From Methylobacterium oryzae (GTDB lineage: Bacteria > Pseudomonadota > Alphaproteobacteria > Rhizobiales > Beijerinckiaceae): a stretch of 64,000 bases of DNA. Below, one piece after another: positions 43,439 through 52,562 of this stretch. The stretch is from NCBI RefSeq assembly GCF_021398735.1, contig NZ_CP090350.1, positions 62,001-126,000 of the forward strand, in the 5' to 3' direction. The notes under the pieces are model-generated. The model worked only from the letters and a program-made list of their open reading frames with translations. It was not told where the DNA came from and ran no database searches. Position numbers and translations under genes: made by a program. The stretch's first letter is position 1, and every line of letters starts with the position of its first letter.

Positions 43439-45166
43439 ATGTCGACCCGTCTTGCCGCCGCCCTCGGCGCGGTGGCGCTGCTCGCCGCCGTCCCGGCGGG
43501 GCCCGCCCGCGCCCACGAGGGCCACGATCACGGCGCCGCCCCGCCCCCCGTCTCGAAGACCATCGCCCCGCGCGGCGAGGCCTTCTCCGACGCCTTCGAG
43601 CTGGTCGCCATCCCGCGCGACGGCGCCTTGACCCTGTTCCTCGACCGCTTCCGGACGAACGAGCCGGTGACCGGCGCGATGATCGAGGTCGAGACCCCCG
43701 AGGGCCCGAGGACCGCCAGCGCCACGCCCGGGGGCGGCTACACGTTGCCGGCTCCGTGGCTGTCGAGGGCCGGCCGGCACGACCTCGTCGCGACGGTCAC
43801 CGCCGGCGATGCGGTCGACGTGCTGCCGGTCACGGTGACCGTGCCGGCCGATGCCGGCGCCGCAATTCCCGCCGAGCCGGCCGCGGCACGGGCGGCGCTC
43901 GCGCGCGTCTCGGAGGTCGCCCGCGGCGTCCGCCAGCGCCTCGGCGCCGGGGACCCGATCCTGGTCGGCGCGGTCGCCTTCCTGCTCGGCGTCCTCGTCA
44001 CCGCCCTCGCGCGGGGCCGCCGCGGCGTCCCGACGGCGGCGCTGATCGCCGTCGGCATCACCCTCGTTCTGGGTACCGCCGCCTTCGCGCACGGCGACGA
44101 CGACCGCGAAGCCCCCGTGCGGGGGGCCGCGCTGACCGGGACGCGCCCGGCCGCGCCGTCCGCGTCGGACCTCGCGCAGCGCCTGCCCGACGGATCCGTC
44201 TTCGTTCCGAAGCCCACCCAGCGCCTGCTCGCCCTGCGCACGACGGTGACCGAGCGGGGCAGCTTCCACCGCTCGGTCGAGCTGCCCGGCCGCATCATCC
44301 CGGACCCGAACGCCAGCGGCGTCGTGCAGTCCTCGGTCGGCGGTCGCCTGTCGCCTCCGCCCTCGGGACTGTTCCCGCGCCTCGGCACGCGGGTGCGCAA
44401 GGGCGAGATCCTGGCCACGGTCACACCGCCGATCCAGGCGGTCGACGTCTCCGACATGCGCCAGACGCAAGGGGATCTCGACCAGCAGATCTCCATCGTC
44501 GAGCGCCGGGTCGACCGCTACAGGCGGCTCGCCCTGACCGGCGCCGTGGCCCAGACCCAGCTCGACGACGCCCTGGCCGAGCTCAAGGGCCTGCAGGACC
44601 GACGGACGGCCCTCGACAGGATCAGGCGTGAGCCGGAACCGCTCGTCGCGCCGGTCGACGGCGTCGTCGCGCAGGCCGCGGCGGTGGCCGGTCAGATGGC
44701 CACACCCGGGCAGATGGTCTTCCAGGTCGTCGATCCGAGCCGCCTCTGGGTCGAGGCTCTGAGCTTCGACGCCCTCGCGGCGGCGCAGGACGCCACGGCA
44801 CGGCTCGCCGACGGCCGGACCCTCAAGCTCGCCTACCAGGGTTCGGGCCTCGCCGACCGCAACCAGGCCATCCCGGTGCAGTTCGCCGTCCAGGGCGACG
44901 CCTCGGGCCTGCGGGTCGGGCAGTTCGTCACCGTGCTCGCCGGGACCGACACCGAGCAGGCCGGGCTGGCGCTGCCGCGCGCGGCGGTCGTGCGCGCGGG
45001 GAACGGGCAGGACGTCGTCTACGAGCACACCACCGCCGAGCGCTTCGAGGCGCGGCCGGTCCGCGTCGAGCCCCTCGACGGCGGCCGGGTGCTGGTGGCG
45101 GAGGGGGTCGGGCCCGGCAAGCGGGTCGTGACGCAGGGCGCCGAACTCCTCGACCAGGTCCGCTGA
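43439..45166 (+). CDS. Heavy-metal efflux RND adaptor (CzcB-like) with extra N-terminal membrane segments
   Basis: 575 aa, much longer than classical adaptors (about 400-500). Signal peptide 1-25, then AHEGHDHG. An N-terminal domain (about 30-150) with beta strands is followed by hydrophobic segments (about 177-192 and 199-220), and then the adaptor core: barrel-sandwich halves, [13 protein letters not shown] and [15 protein letters not shown], flanking a coiled hairpin. It links CzcA to an outer-membrane channel. A channel gene (CzcC) is not present nearby. The operon continues directly into CzcA (11-bp gap). Confidence 0.85.
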   Translation: MSTRLAAALGAVALLAAVPAGPARAHEGHDHGAAPPPVSKTIAPRGEAFSDAFELVAIPRDGALTLFLDRFRTNEPVTGAMIEVETPEGPRTASATPGGGYTLPAPWLSRAGRHDLVATVTAGDAVDVLPVTVTVPADAGAAIPAEPAAARAALARVSEVARGVRQRLGAGDPILVGAVAFLLGVLVTALARGRRGVPTAALIAVGITLVLGTAAFAHGDDDREAPVRGAALTGTRPAAPSASDLAQRLPDGSVFVPKPTQRLLALRTTVTERGSFHRSVELPGRIIPDPNASGVVQSSVGGRLSPPPSGLFPRLGTRVRKGEILATVTPPIQAVDVSDMRQTQGDLDQQISIVERRVDRYRRLALTGAVAQTQLDDALAELKGLQDRRTALDRIRREPEPLVAPVDGVVAQAAAVAGQMATPGQMVFQVVDPSRLWVEALSFDALAAAQDATARLADGRTLKLAYQGSGLADRNQAIPVQFAVQGDASGLRVGQFVTVLAGTDTEQAGLALPRAAVVRAGNGQDVVYEHTTAERFEARPVRVEPLDGGRVLVAEGVGPGKRVVTQGAELLDQVR

Positions 45167-45177
45167 GGAATCCGCCG

Positions 45178-48100
45178 ATGTTCACCGTCCTCGTCGGACA
45201 ATCGGTCCGCAACCGCCTGCTCGTCCTCGCGCTCGCCGCGGTGCTCGTGCTCTACGGCGCCTTCACCGCCACCAAGCTGCCCGTCGACGTCTTCCCCGAC
45301 CTCAACAAGCCCACCGTCACCATCATGACGGAGGCCGAGGGCTACGCGCCCCAGGAGGTCGAGCAGCTCGTCACCTACCCCATCGAGACCCGGATGAACG
45401 GTCTGCCGGGCGTTACCCGGGTGCGCTCGGTCTCCGGCGTGGGATTGTCCATCACCTACGTCGAGTTCGACTGGGGCACGGACATCTACCGGAACCGGCA
45501 GCAGGTCGCGGAGCGCCTCGCCCTGGTGCAGGACCAACTGCCCCGGAGCGTGACCCCGGTCATGGGCCCGATCTCCTCGATCATGGGCCAGATCCTGCTG
45601 GTGGCGGTCACGGGCGACACCGCGACCCCCATGCAGGTGCGCGAGGTCGCCGACTTCACGATCCGGCCGCGGCTGCTGACCATCCCGGGCGTCGCGCAGG
45701 TCATCCCCATCGGCGGCGAGGTGCGCCAGTTCCGGGTCAGCCCGAACCCGGCCGCCATGCGCGCGCTCGCCGTCACGAACGCGCAGCTCGAGGCGGCGCT
45801 CGCCCGGTTCGGCACCAACGCCGGCGGCGGCTTCACCGACCAGAACGCGCGCGAGTACCTGATCCGGAACATCGGCCGGACCATGAGCCTCGACGACCTG
45901 CGCAGCCTGGTGGTCGCGACGGTCAACGACGCGCCCGTCCACCTGAGGCAGGTCGCCGAGGTCTCCTTCGCCGCGAAGGTCAAGCGCGGCGACGCCGGCT
46001 ACATGGCGAGGCCCGCGGTCATCGTCTCGGTCGAGAAGCAGCCGGACGTCGACACGGTGCGGCTCACCCGCAGCATCGAGACCGCCCTGAAGGAGATGGG
46101 CCCGACCCTGCCGTCCGGCATCAGGGCCGACCGAGTCCTGTTCCGCCAAGCCGACTTCATCGAGACCTCGATCCGCAACGTCGCGCGCGTCCTCGTCGAG
46201 GCCGTGCTGGTGGTGGCGGTGGTGCTGTTGGCCTTCCTGCTGAACGTGCGGACGACGGCCATCTCGCTGCTGGCCATCCCGGTCTCGGTGCTGACGACCG
46301 CGGCGGTGTTCCACCTGTTCGGGCTGTCCATCAACACGATGACGCTCGGGGGGCTGGCCATCGCCATCGGCGAGCTCGTCGACGACGCGGTGGTGGACGT
46401 GGAGAACATCTACCGACGGCTCGGCGACAACCGGCGGGCGGGCAACCCGAGAGGCGTGCTCCAGGTGGTGGTGGAGGCCTCGAACGAGGTTCGCTCGGGC
46501 ATCGTCTACGCGACGCTCATCATCATCCTGGTGTTCGTGCCGCTCTTCGCCCTTTCGGGCATCGAGGGTCGCCTCTTCGCCCCGCTGGGCGAGGCCTACA
46601 TCATCTCCATCCTGGCGAGCCTGCTCACCTCCATCACCCTGACCCCGGTGCTGGCGTCCCTGCTGCTGCCCGGCCTGAAGACGCTGGAGGAGCACGACAG
46701 CCGACTCCTGAAGCGGCTCAAACGCGGCAACGCCGCCCTGCTGCGGGTCGCGTTCCGGCACCAGGGCCTGCTCGTCGGCACGGTCGCGGTCGCGGTGGTC
46801 GCCGCCGGCGTCGCGGCCTGGACCCTGCCGCGGGCCTTCCTGCCGCCGTTCAACGAGGGCTCGTTCACGGTCAACATGACCTTCAACCCGGGCATCTCGC
46901 TCGCCGAGAGCAACCGGGTCGGGCTGATCGCCGAGAAGCTGCTGCTCGACATCCCGGGCGTGAGGACGGTGGGCCGCCGGACCGGGCGGGCCGAACTCGA
47001 CGAGCACGCCGAGGGCGTCCATGCCTCCGAGATTGAGGTGGCCCTCGACGCGGGTGCCGAGCGCCCGAAGGAGGCGCTGGTCGCCGATATCCGCGGGCGC
47101 CTCGCGGCCCTGCCGGTCGCCGTCAACGTCGCCCAGCCGATCTCGCACCGGCTCGACCACATGCTCTCGGGCGTGCGCGCCGAGATCGCGCTCAAGGTGT
47201 ACGGGGAGGATCTCGACGCCCTGCGGCGGGTCGCGAATGCCCTGCGCGACCGGATGGCGGCGATCCCCGGCCTCGCCGACCTGCAGGTGGAGCGCCAGGT
47301 CCGCATCCCGCAGCTCGAGGTCCGCGTCGACTACACGCGGGCGGCCCTCTACGGGGTGCAGCCCGCGGCCGTGGTCGAGCAGATCAGCCGCCTCTCGAAC
47401 GGGCGCGTGGTCTCGACGGTGGTCGACGGCGTGCGCCGCTTCGACGTGGTGCTGCGCCTGTCCGAGGACCGCCGGACCACCGCGGGCCTGGGCGACCTCC
47501 TTCTGGAGACGCCCTCGGGCTGGGTGCCGGCGCGCCAGGTGGCCGACATCCGCGAGACGGACGGGCCGAACCAGATCCTGCGCGAGAACGCCCGGCGCCG
47601 CATCGTGGTGCAGGCCAACACCGACGGCGGGCGCGACATGGCCACCGTCGTGGCGGCCATCCGCGAGGCGGTGGCGAAGGAGCCGCTGCCACCGGGCTTC
47701 TTCACCAGCCTGGAGGGGACCTTCCAGGCGCAGGAGGAGGCCAGCCGGACCATCGCGGTGCTCTCCGCGGTGTCCTTGGCGCTCGTCTTCGCCATCCTGT
47801 TCAGCCGCTACAGGTCGGCGGCGCTCGCCCTGATCATCATGGGCAACGTGCCCCTGGCGCTGATCGGCTCGGTGGTCGCCCTGTGGCTGGCCGGGCAGCC
47901 GCTGTCGGTGGCGTCGATGATCGGCTTCATCACGCTGACCGGCATCACGGCGCGCAACGGCATCCTGAAGATCAGCCACTACCTGAACCTGTCGCTGCAC
48001 GAGGGCGTGCCGTTCGGGCCCGACCTCGTGGTGCGCGGCAGCCTGGAGCGGCTCACCCCGGTGCTGATGACGGCGCTCGCCGCCGGCGTCGCGCTGGTGC

Positions 48101-48327
48101 CGCTGCTCTACGACCCGGCGAGCCCGGGCAAGGAGATCCTGCACCCGGTGGCGGTGACGATCTTCGGCGGCCTCGTCAGCGCGACGCTGCTCGACACCGT
48201 CCTGACCCCCGTCCTGTTCCTGCGCTTCGGCCGCGCGCCCCTGGAGCGGCTGCGCGCCCTCCACGCCGACACGCCGGCCCACCCATCCCCGGACGGCGCG
48301 CGCCCGCGCCCGGCCGAGGCCTACTGA
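45178..48327 (+). CDS. Heavy-metal efflux RND pump CzcA-like
   Basis: 1049-aa proton-driven metal exporter of the HME family. The N-terminal [19 protein letters not shown] and [14 protein letters not shown] are diagnostic of CzcA/CusA-type pumps, and transmembrane helix 4 reads [22 protein letters not shown], with the Asp-Asp-Glu proton relay of this family. The second helix set begins near residue 860. CzcA-like (Co/Zn/Cd) is preferred to CusA by overall pattern, but metal specificity is not decided. Its stop lies inside a triple 18-bp repeat. Confidence 0.93.
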   Translation: MFTVLVGQSVRNRLLVLALAAVLVLYGAFTATKLPVDVFPDLNKPTVTIMTEAEGYAPQEVEQLVTYPIETRMNGLPGVTRVRSVSGVGLSITYVEFDWGTDIYRNRQQVAERLALVQDQLPRSVTPVMGPISSIMGQILLVAVTGDTATPMQVREVADFTIRPRLLTIPGVAQVIPIGGEVRQFRVSPNPAAMRALAVTNAQLEAALARFGTNAGGGFTDQNAREYLIRNIGRTMSLDDLRSLVVATVNDAPVHLRQVAEVSFAAKVKRGDAGYMARPAVIVSVEKQPDVDTVRLTRSIETALKEMGPTLPSGIRADRVLFRQADFIETSIRNVARVLVEAVLVVAVVLLAFLLNVRTTAISLLAIPVSVLTTAAVFHLFGLSINTMTLGGLAIAIGELVDDAVVDVENIYRRLGDNRRAGNPRGVLQVVVEASNEVRSGIVYATLIIILVFVPLFALSGIEGRLFAPLGEAYIISILASLLTSITLTPVLASLLLPGLKTLEEHDSRLLKRLKRGNAALLRVAFRHQGLLVGTVAVAVVAAGVAAWTLPRAFLPPFNEGSFTVNMTFNPGISLAESNRVGLIAEKLLLDIPGVRTVGRRTGRAELDEHAEGVHASEIEVALDAGAERPKEALVADIRGRLAALPVAVNVAQPISHRLDHMLSGVRAEIALKVYGEDLDALRRVANALRDRMAAIPGLADLQVERQVRIPQLEVRVDYTRAALYGVQPAAVVEQISRLSNGRVVSTVVDGVRRFDVVLRLSEDRRTTAGLGDLLLETPSGWVPARQVADIRETDGPNQILRENARRRIVVQANTDGGRDMATVVAAIREAVAKEPLPPGFFTSLEGTFQAQEEASRTIAVLSAVSLALVFAILFSRYRSAALALIIMGNVPLALIGSVVALWLAGQPLSVASMIGFITLTGITARNGILKISHYLNLSLHEGVPFGPDLVVRGSLERLTPVLMTALAAGVALVPLLYDPASPGKEILHPVAVTIFGGLVSATLLDTVLTPVLFLRFGRAPLERLRALHADTPAHPSPDGARPRPAEAY

Positions 48328-48375
48328 CCCGCACAACCCGACTGACCCGCACAACCCGACTGACCCGCACAACCC
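48324..48375. repeat. 18-bp tandem repeat, three copies
   Basis: Unit CTGACCCGCACAACCCGA at 48324-48341 and 48342-48359, with a partial third copy at 48360-48375. The first copy contains the stop codon of the czcA-like gene. Each copy supplies a TGA in the same frame, so readthrough of the first stop meets the next within 6 codons. Confidence 0.9.
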
Positions 48376-48387
48376 AGGAGAACCGGG

Positions 48388-48753
48388 ATGATCCTACCGA
48401 GACTGGCCCTGATCGCCGCCCTCCTCGCCGCGTCCGCCGTCTGCGCCCACGAGACCGCCGGCCAGCACGGTGGCCGTGTGACGGATGCCGGCAGGTTCCA
48501 CGTCGAGCTCGTCGCCAAGGGCGAGGCCGTCGACGTGTTCCTGTCCGACGAGGGCCAGAAGCCGGTCCCGGCCGCCGGTTTCAAGGGCACCGCCATCCTC
48601 GTCGTCGGCGGCAAGCCGACCCGCGTGCCGCTCGAGCCCGCCGACGGCAACCGCATGACCGGCAAGGCCGCGACCGCGCTCGGCGCGAGCCCCAAGGGCG
48701 CGGTGCAGCTCACCGGCCCGGACGGCGCGACCGCCAGCGGCAAGTTCAACTGA
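48388..48753 (+). CDS. Exported protein of the metal-efflux cluster
   Basis: 121 aa with a signal peptide (about 1-20, SAVCA) then HETAGQHGG, a short His-bearing start like its neighbours. The remainder is a beta-rich domain (FHVELVAKGEAVDVFLSD, AILVVGG). I do not know the family. It is probably a periplasmic metal-handling accessory and lies between CzcA and the DUF305 gene (22-bp gap). Confidence 0.7.
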   Translation: MILPRLALIAALLAASAVCAHETAGQHGGRVTDAGRFHVELVAKGEAVDVFLSDEGQKPVPAAGFKGTAILVVGGKPTRVPLEPADGNRMTGKAATALGASPKGAVQLTGPDGATASGKFN

Positions 48754-48775
48754 CCCCACCGGGAGAGAACGATCC

Positions 48776-49168
48776 ATGACGCACCTCCGCACCCTTCTCG
48801 CCGCCGCCCTGCTGTCGACCGGGCTGGCCGGGGCGGCCCTGGCGCAGGGCATGCACGACCACGGCTCCATGTCCGGCAAGGACATGGGCTCGATGAAGCC
48901 GAACCCGAAGGACGACGCCTCGACCAAGGCGTTCAAGGCCGCTGACACGGCGATGATGAAGGACATGGACGTCCCCTATACCGGCGATGCCGACGTCGAC
49001 TTCCGCAGGCACATGATCCCGCACCACAGGGGCGCGGTCGCCATGGCCAAGGTCGCGCTGACGCACGCCAAGGATCCGGCCACCAAGGCGATGGCGCAGA
49101 AGATCATCGACGATCAGGAGAAGGAGATCTCCGACATGGAGGCGTGGCTGAAGCGGCACGGCCAGTAG
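48776..49168 (+). CDS. Exported DUF305 protein (CopM-like)
   Basis: 130 aa, signal peptide 1-23 (ALAQ), then a Met/His/Asp-rich part (MHDHGSMSGKDMGSMKP) and a DUF305 helical core with DVDFRRHMIPHHRGAVAMAK. The Met/His pattern binds copper in relatives such as CopM. It ends the metal cluster and is followed by two hairpins. Confidence 0.85.
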   Translation: MTHLRTLLAAALLSTGLAGAALAQGMHDHGSMSGKDMGSMKPNPKDDASTKAFKAADTAMMKDMDVPYTGDADVDFRRHMIPHHRGAVAMAKVALTHAKDPATKAMAQKIIDDQEKEISDMEAWLKRHGQ

Positions 49169-49191
49169 CCGCCCGCGCCGGGACTGGAGAC

Positions 49192-49214
49192 CGGGGCGGT
49201 TCCGGCCCGCCCCG
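49192..49214 (+). terminator. Hairpin after the DUF305 gene, first
   Basis: 8-bp GC stem (49192-49199 with 49207-49214) with a 7-nt loop, 24 bp after the stop. No U-tract, so it is a likely but unproven end of the metal operon. Confidence 0.5.
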
Positions 49215-49255
49215 ATGGAGGTGCCTCACGCGGCGCCGGAGCGGGGCGAGGCGCC

Positions 49256-49295
49256 CCCGCGCCTGACGCGGGCGCCGTTCCCGGTCAGGCGCGGG
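49256..49295 (+). terminator. Hairpin after the DUF305 gene, second
   Basis: 12-bp stem (49256-49267 with 49284-49295), 16-nt loop. It lies between the first hairpin and the GbsR-like promoter at 49370, insulating the two units. Confidence 0.5.
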
Positions 49296-49369
49296 ACGGG
49301 ATGCCCGGTCCCGCCCTGGCGGCGCGACCGGGACCCGGCCGAGCGTCGACAGCCCGCGATCCCGGCCGC

Positions 49370-49398
49370 TTGACAGCGTGTTCGTTCTGGTCTGTTAT
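49370..49398 (+). promoter_or_regulatory. Sigma-70-type promoter of the GbsR-like gene
   Basis: TTGACA at 49370-49375, a 17-bp spacer, then TGTTAT at 49393-49398, matching consensus in 6 and 4 of 6 positions. Transcription should begin near 49405, at the ATG itself, so the mRNA would be leaderless. The -10 element lies inside the palindrome. Confidence 0.65.
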
Positions 49399-49423
49399 TT
49401 CTGTCATGACAGAAATAACAGAC
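49390..49423. promoter_or_regulatory. 34-bp perfect palindrome over the GbsR-like start codon
   Basis: Left arm GTCTGTTATTTCTGTCA (49390-49406) and right arm TGACAGAAATAACAGAC (49407-49423) are exact reverse complements. The ATG of the gene (49406-49408) is at the centre. The palindrome covers the -10 box and start, as expected of an autorepressor operator of MarR/GbsR type. The same sequence also encodes the first residues of the protein. Confidence 0.85.
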
Positions 49424-49963
49424 ATACCGAGTCCCCTGCCGGCCGCGGTCGAGCGCTTCGTGCTGCACTGGGGCGATCTGGGCGGCCAGTGGGGCGTCAA
49501 CCGCTCGGTCGCGCAGATCCACGCGCTCCTCTACCTCTCCGAGCGCCCTCTCGCCGCCGAGGACATCGCCGGCATGCTCGGCATCGCGCGGTCGAACGTC
49601 TCGAATTCCCTGCGCGAGCTGCTCGGCTGGAACCTGATCCGCCGCGTGCCCGTGATGGGCGAGCGCCGCGACCACTTCGCCGCCGAGACCGACCTCTGGG
49701 AGATGGTCACGCGCATCGCCGCCGGCCGCAAGGAGCGCGAGATCGATCCCGCCATCGCGGCCTTGCGCGCCTGCGTCGCCGAAGCGGACGCGGACCCGGC
49801 GCTCGGGGCGGTCGCCAAGCGGCGCCTGCGCGCGATGCTCGACTTCACTGAGTCGATGGAGCGCTGGTACGGCCAGATGCTCAACGTGCCCCGGGGCACG
49901 CTGGCCAAGCTCATCCGGCTGGGCGGCCGGATCGTGAAGTTCCTGCCGGCCAAGGCTGAGTGA
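49406..49963 (+). CDS. GbsR/MarR-like transcriptional regulator
   Basis: 185 aa. A winged helix is at about residues 30-95: AEDIAGMLGIARSNVSNSLRELLGWNLIRRV holds the recognition helix, and GERRDHFAAETDLWEMV is the wing and the family-typical segment of GbsR. The C-terminal half is helical for dimerisation. The gene begins within the operator and is probably autoregulated. It is followed 47 bp later by the DUF4166 genes. GbsR proteins in Bacillus sense choline; the ligand here is unknown. Confidence 0.85.
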   Translation: MTEITDIPSPLPAAVERFVLHWGDLGGQWGVNRSVAQIHALLYLSERPLAAEDIAGMLGIARSNVSNSLRELLGWNLIRRVPVMGERRDHFAAETDLWEMVTRIAAGRKEREIDPAIAALRACVAEADADPALGAVAKRRLRAMLDFTESMERWYGQMLNVPRGTLAKLIRLGGRIVKFLPAKAE

Positions 49964-50010
49964 CGATCCGAGGGTCGTCTTCAGGGAGCCGAACCGATCG
50001 AGGGGCCCAG

Positions 50011-50739
50011 GTGACCGCGATGGGACATGTCCGTCGAGCCGATGCGGGGCCGTCCCGCGCGTTCTCCCCCGCCCGGTCGCTCACCGAGCCGGGCGACCTT
50101 CTGGACCTGCGCTTCCGGGCCCTGATCCCGGAACGCGCATGGGCGAGCCTGTCGCCGGCCGTGCGCCGCCGCTTCGGGAAGCGGCTCGCGCAGGGAGCGA
50201 GCGCGGTCTATGTCGGCCACGTCGTCGCGATGGATGTCAGCCGCTTCGGCTGGCTCGTCGCGCAGGCGACGCGGCTGGTCGGCGGCCCGCTGCCTCTGGA
50301 ACGCCAGACCGGCCGCGCCGGCGTCGTCACCGTCACCGAGGACCCGGATGGCGGCGGTCAGGTCTGGACGCGGCTGTACGCCCGCGCCTCCGGCTTCCCG
50401 CAGGTGATCCACTCGGCCAAGCGCTTCGCCGGTCCCACCGGCCTGGAGGAGCATGTCGGCGCCGGCGTCGGCATGAGCCTCACGGTGGCGGTCGAGGACG
50501 GGGCGCTGACGTTTCGCAGCCACCGCTACTTCGTCGCCTGCCTGGGGCGCCGCCTGCACCTGCCGGGCTGGCTCACCCCCGGCGCGCTCACCGTCACCCA
50601 CGCCGATGCCGGCGGTGACGCGACGCCGGGCGCCTTCCGCTTCATCCTCGACATCGCCCACCCCTGGTTCGGGCGGCTGATCCACCAGGAAGCGGTCTTC
50701 CAGGACGCCGAGCCGGCGGGGCAGGGAGAGGCGGCGTGA
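50011..50739 (+). CDS. DUF4166 protein
   Basis: 242 aa with no signal peptide. The DUF4166 core is visible: FGKRLAQGASAVYVGHVVAM, WTRLYARASGFPQVIHSAKRF, and LEEHVGAGVGMSLTV. The start is GTG at 50011, 5 bp after a GAGGGG box; ATG 50020 is also possible. It ends in GTGA overlap with the next gene, which has the same domain at its C-terminus. Role unknown, perhaps lipid-related. Confidence 0.8.
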   Translation: MTAMGHVRRADAGPSRAFSPARSLTEPGDLLDLRFRALIPERAWASLSPAVRRRFGKRLAQGASAVYVGHVVAMDVSRFGWLVAQATRLVGGPLPLERQTGRAGVVTVTEDPDGGGQVWTRLYARASGFPQVIHSAKRFAGPTGLEEHVGAGVGMSLTVAVEDGALTFRSHRYFVACLGRRLHLPGWLTPGALTVTHADAGGDATPGAFRFILDIAHPWFGRLIHQEAVFQDAEPAGQGEAA

Positions 50740-52562
50740 GCACGATCCTGGTCTTCGGCGGGTACGGCGGCTTCGGGGCTCGCCTGTCGCGGCGGCTCGC
50801 GGAGGCCGGTCACGACGTGGTCGTCGCCGGCCGCCGCCTGGCGCGGGCCGAGGCGTTCTGCGCGGCCAATCCTCCGTGCCGTCCCCTTCAGGCCGACCGC
50901 AACGGTGCCGTCGCGCCGCTGCTGGAACGCGTCCGTCCCGACCTCGTGATCGATGCGGCCGGCCCCTTCCAGGGCAGCGGCTACGCTCTGCCCCGGGCCT
51001 GTATCGCCGCGGCGATCCCGTACCTCGATCTCGCGGACGGCCGGGCGTTCGTGACCGGCATCGGCCAGCTCGACGCCGCCGCACGCGCGGCCGGCGTCGC
51101 GATCCTCTCCGGTGCATCGAGCGTCCCCGCCCTGTCCGGTGCCGTCGCCCGGCACTTGGCGCAGGGGATGGAGGCGGTCACCGCCGTGGAGATCGCGATC
51201 AGCGCCTCGAACCGCGCGACCGCCGGGACGTCGGTCGCCGCGGCCATCCTGAGCTACGTGGGCCGGCCGATCCGGCTCTGGCGCGGACAGCGCTGGTCGG
51301 CGGCTGTTGGCTGGCAGGCGTTGCGGCGCGAGCGCTTCGCCCTGTCCGACGGCGCGTCCCTCGGCCGCCGCTGGCTGGCCCTGGCGGACGTCCCGGACCT
51401 CGACCTCCTGCCCGATCGGCTTCCCGGCCGGCCGGCGGTCAGCTTCAGGGCCGGGACCGAACTCGCGGTGCAGACGATCGGCCTCTGGTGCGCGAGCTGG
51501 CCGGTGCGCTGGGGCTGGATCCCCTCCCTGCAGGGGCTCGCGCGCGGGCTTCTCCTGGCGCAGCGGCTGACCGCGCGCTGGGGCTCGGATCGGTCCGGCA
51601 TGGTCGTCCGGATGTTCGGCACCGCCGCAGGGCGCCGCGTCGAACGGCGCTGGACCCTCCTGGCGGCCGACGGTCATGGCCCGGAGATCCCGGTGCTGCC
51701 GGCGGCGATCCTGGCCGAGCGGATCCTGGACGGTGCGATCGCGCCCGGGGCGCGCGACGCCGGGACCGCGCTCGACCTGTCCGATTTCGAGCCGAGCTTC
51801 GCGCGCCTGTCGATCCGCCACGACGTGCGGGAGTCGGGACAGGCCGATGCGCTCTACGCGCGCGTCCTGGGTCCGCGCTTCGCCGAACTCGCGCCGCGCG
51901 TCGCGGCCCTGCACGGCGTGCTGCGCGAGGCGGGGGCGCACGGCCGCGCCGTCGTGCGACGGGGCCGCCACCCTGTCGCGCGCGGCCTCGCGGCGCTCCT
52001 CGGATTGCCGGTCGCGGGCGCGCACGATCTCCACGTCGGCTTCAGCGAGACGCGCGGGGTGGAGCGCTGGACGCGCGCGTTCTCCGGTCGCCGGTTCACG
52101 AGCGCGTTCTCCGAAGAGCGCGGCTGCGTCGTGGAGCGGTTCGGCCCGCTCCGCTTCAGGTTCGACCTCGCGCCCGAGGGCGGCGGCCTGCGCATGGTGC
52201 TGCGCGGCTGGTCCGTTGCGCGGCTGCCCCTGCCGCTGGCGCTCGCACCCCGTACCGCCGCCCGGGAGTGGGAGGAGGCGGGGTTGTTCCGCTTCGACGT
52301 CTCGATCGTCCTGCCACGCGTGGGGCTGGTGGTGCATTACCGCGGCTGGCTCGACACGGACGATCGCGCGGGCCGTCGATCCGGCTTCGTCCCGGGCGCA
52401 GAGCCGGCCGCGCCGCCTCGGAGCGGACATCCGGCACAGGGCCCATCCCGGCCACCCGGCGGGGATCCCGGGCCGGTAACGGCCCTGCCGATCCCGTCAT
52501 CGCGCGCCCACGCCCCGTCCCGCAGCGGGCACGGTCCCGAGCCGCGTCACGGGCGGGTCTGA
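50736..52562 (+). CDS. Saccharopine dehydrogenase-like NAD(P) domain fused to DUF4166
   Basis: 608 aa. The N-terminal Rossmann motif GGYGGFGARLSRRLAEAGH (about 8-26) begins a saccharopine-dehydrogenase-like domain (to about residue 340), followed by a DUF4166-type domain (about 365-545) that reads like a second copy of the previous protein (WTRAFSGRRFTSAFSEE). The tail after 550 is Pro/Gly-rich. GTG start overlaps the stop upstream. Its 3' end overlaps the convergent DUF3095 gene by 16 bp. Confidence 0.85.
   Translation: MSTILVFGGYGGFGARLSRRLAEAGHDVVVAGRRLARAEAFCAANPPCRPLQADRNGAVAPLLERVRPDLVIDAAGPFQGSGYALPRACIAAAIPYLDLADGRAFVTGIGQLDAAARAAGVAILSGASSVPALSGAVARHLAQGMEAVTAVEIAISASNRATAGTSVAAAILSYVGRPIRLWRGQRWSAAVGWQALRRERFALSDGASLGRRWLALADVPDLDLLPDRLPGRPAVSFRAGTELAVQTIGLWCASWPVRWGWIPSLQGLARGLLLAQRLTARWGSDRSGMVVRMFGTAAGRRVERRWTLLAADGHGPEIPVLPAAILAERILDGAIAPGARDAGTALDLSDFEPSFARLSIRHDVRESGQADALYARVLGPRFAELAPRVAALHGVLREAGAHGRAVVRRGRHPVARGLAALLGLPVAGAHDLHVGFSETRGVERWTRAFSGRRFTSAFSEERGCVVERFGPLRFRFDLAPEGGGLRMVLRGWSVARLPLPLALAPRTAAREWEEAGLFRFDVSIVLPRVGLVVHYRGWLDTDDRAGRRSGFVPGAEPAAPPRSGHPAQGPSRPPGGDPGPVTALPIPSSRAHAPSRSGHGPEPRHGRV

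Noticed and set aside
45019..48372. Very long minus-strand open frame opposite the czcA-like gene
   Set aside because: High GC makes long antisense frames by chance. The plus-strand product is a full RND pump with its motifs, and the antisense frame gives low-complexity sequence rich in Arg, Gly and His.
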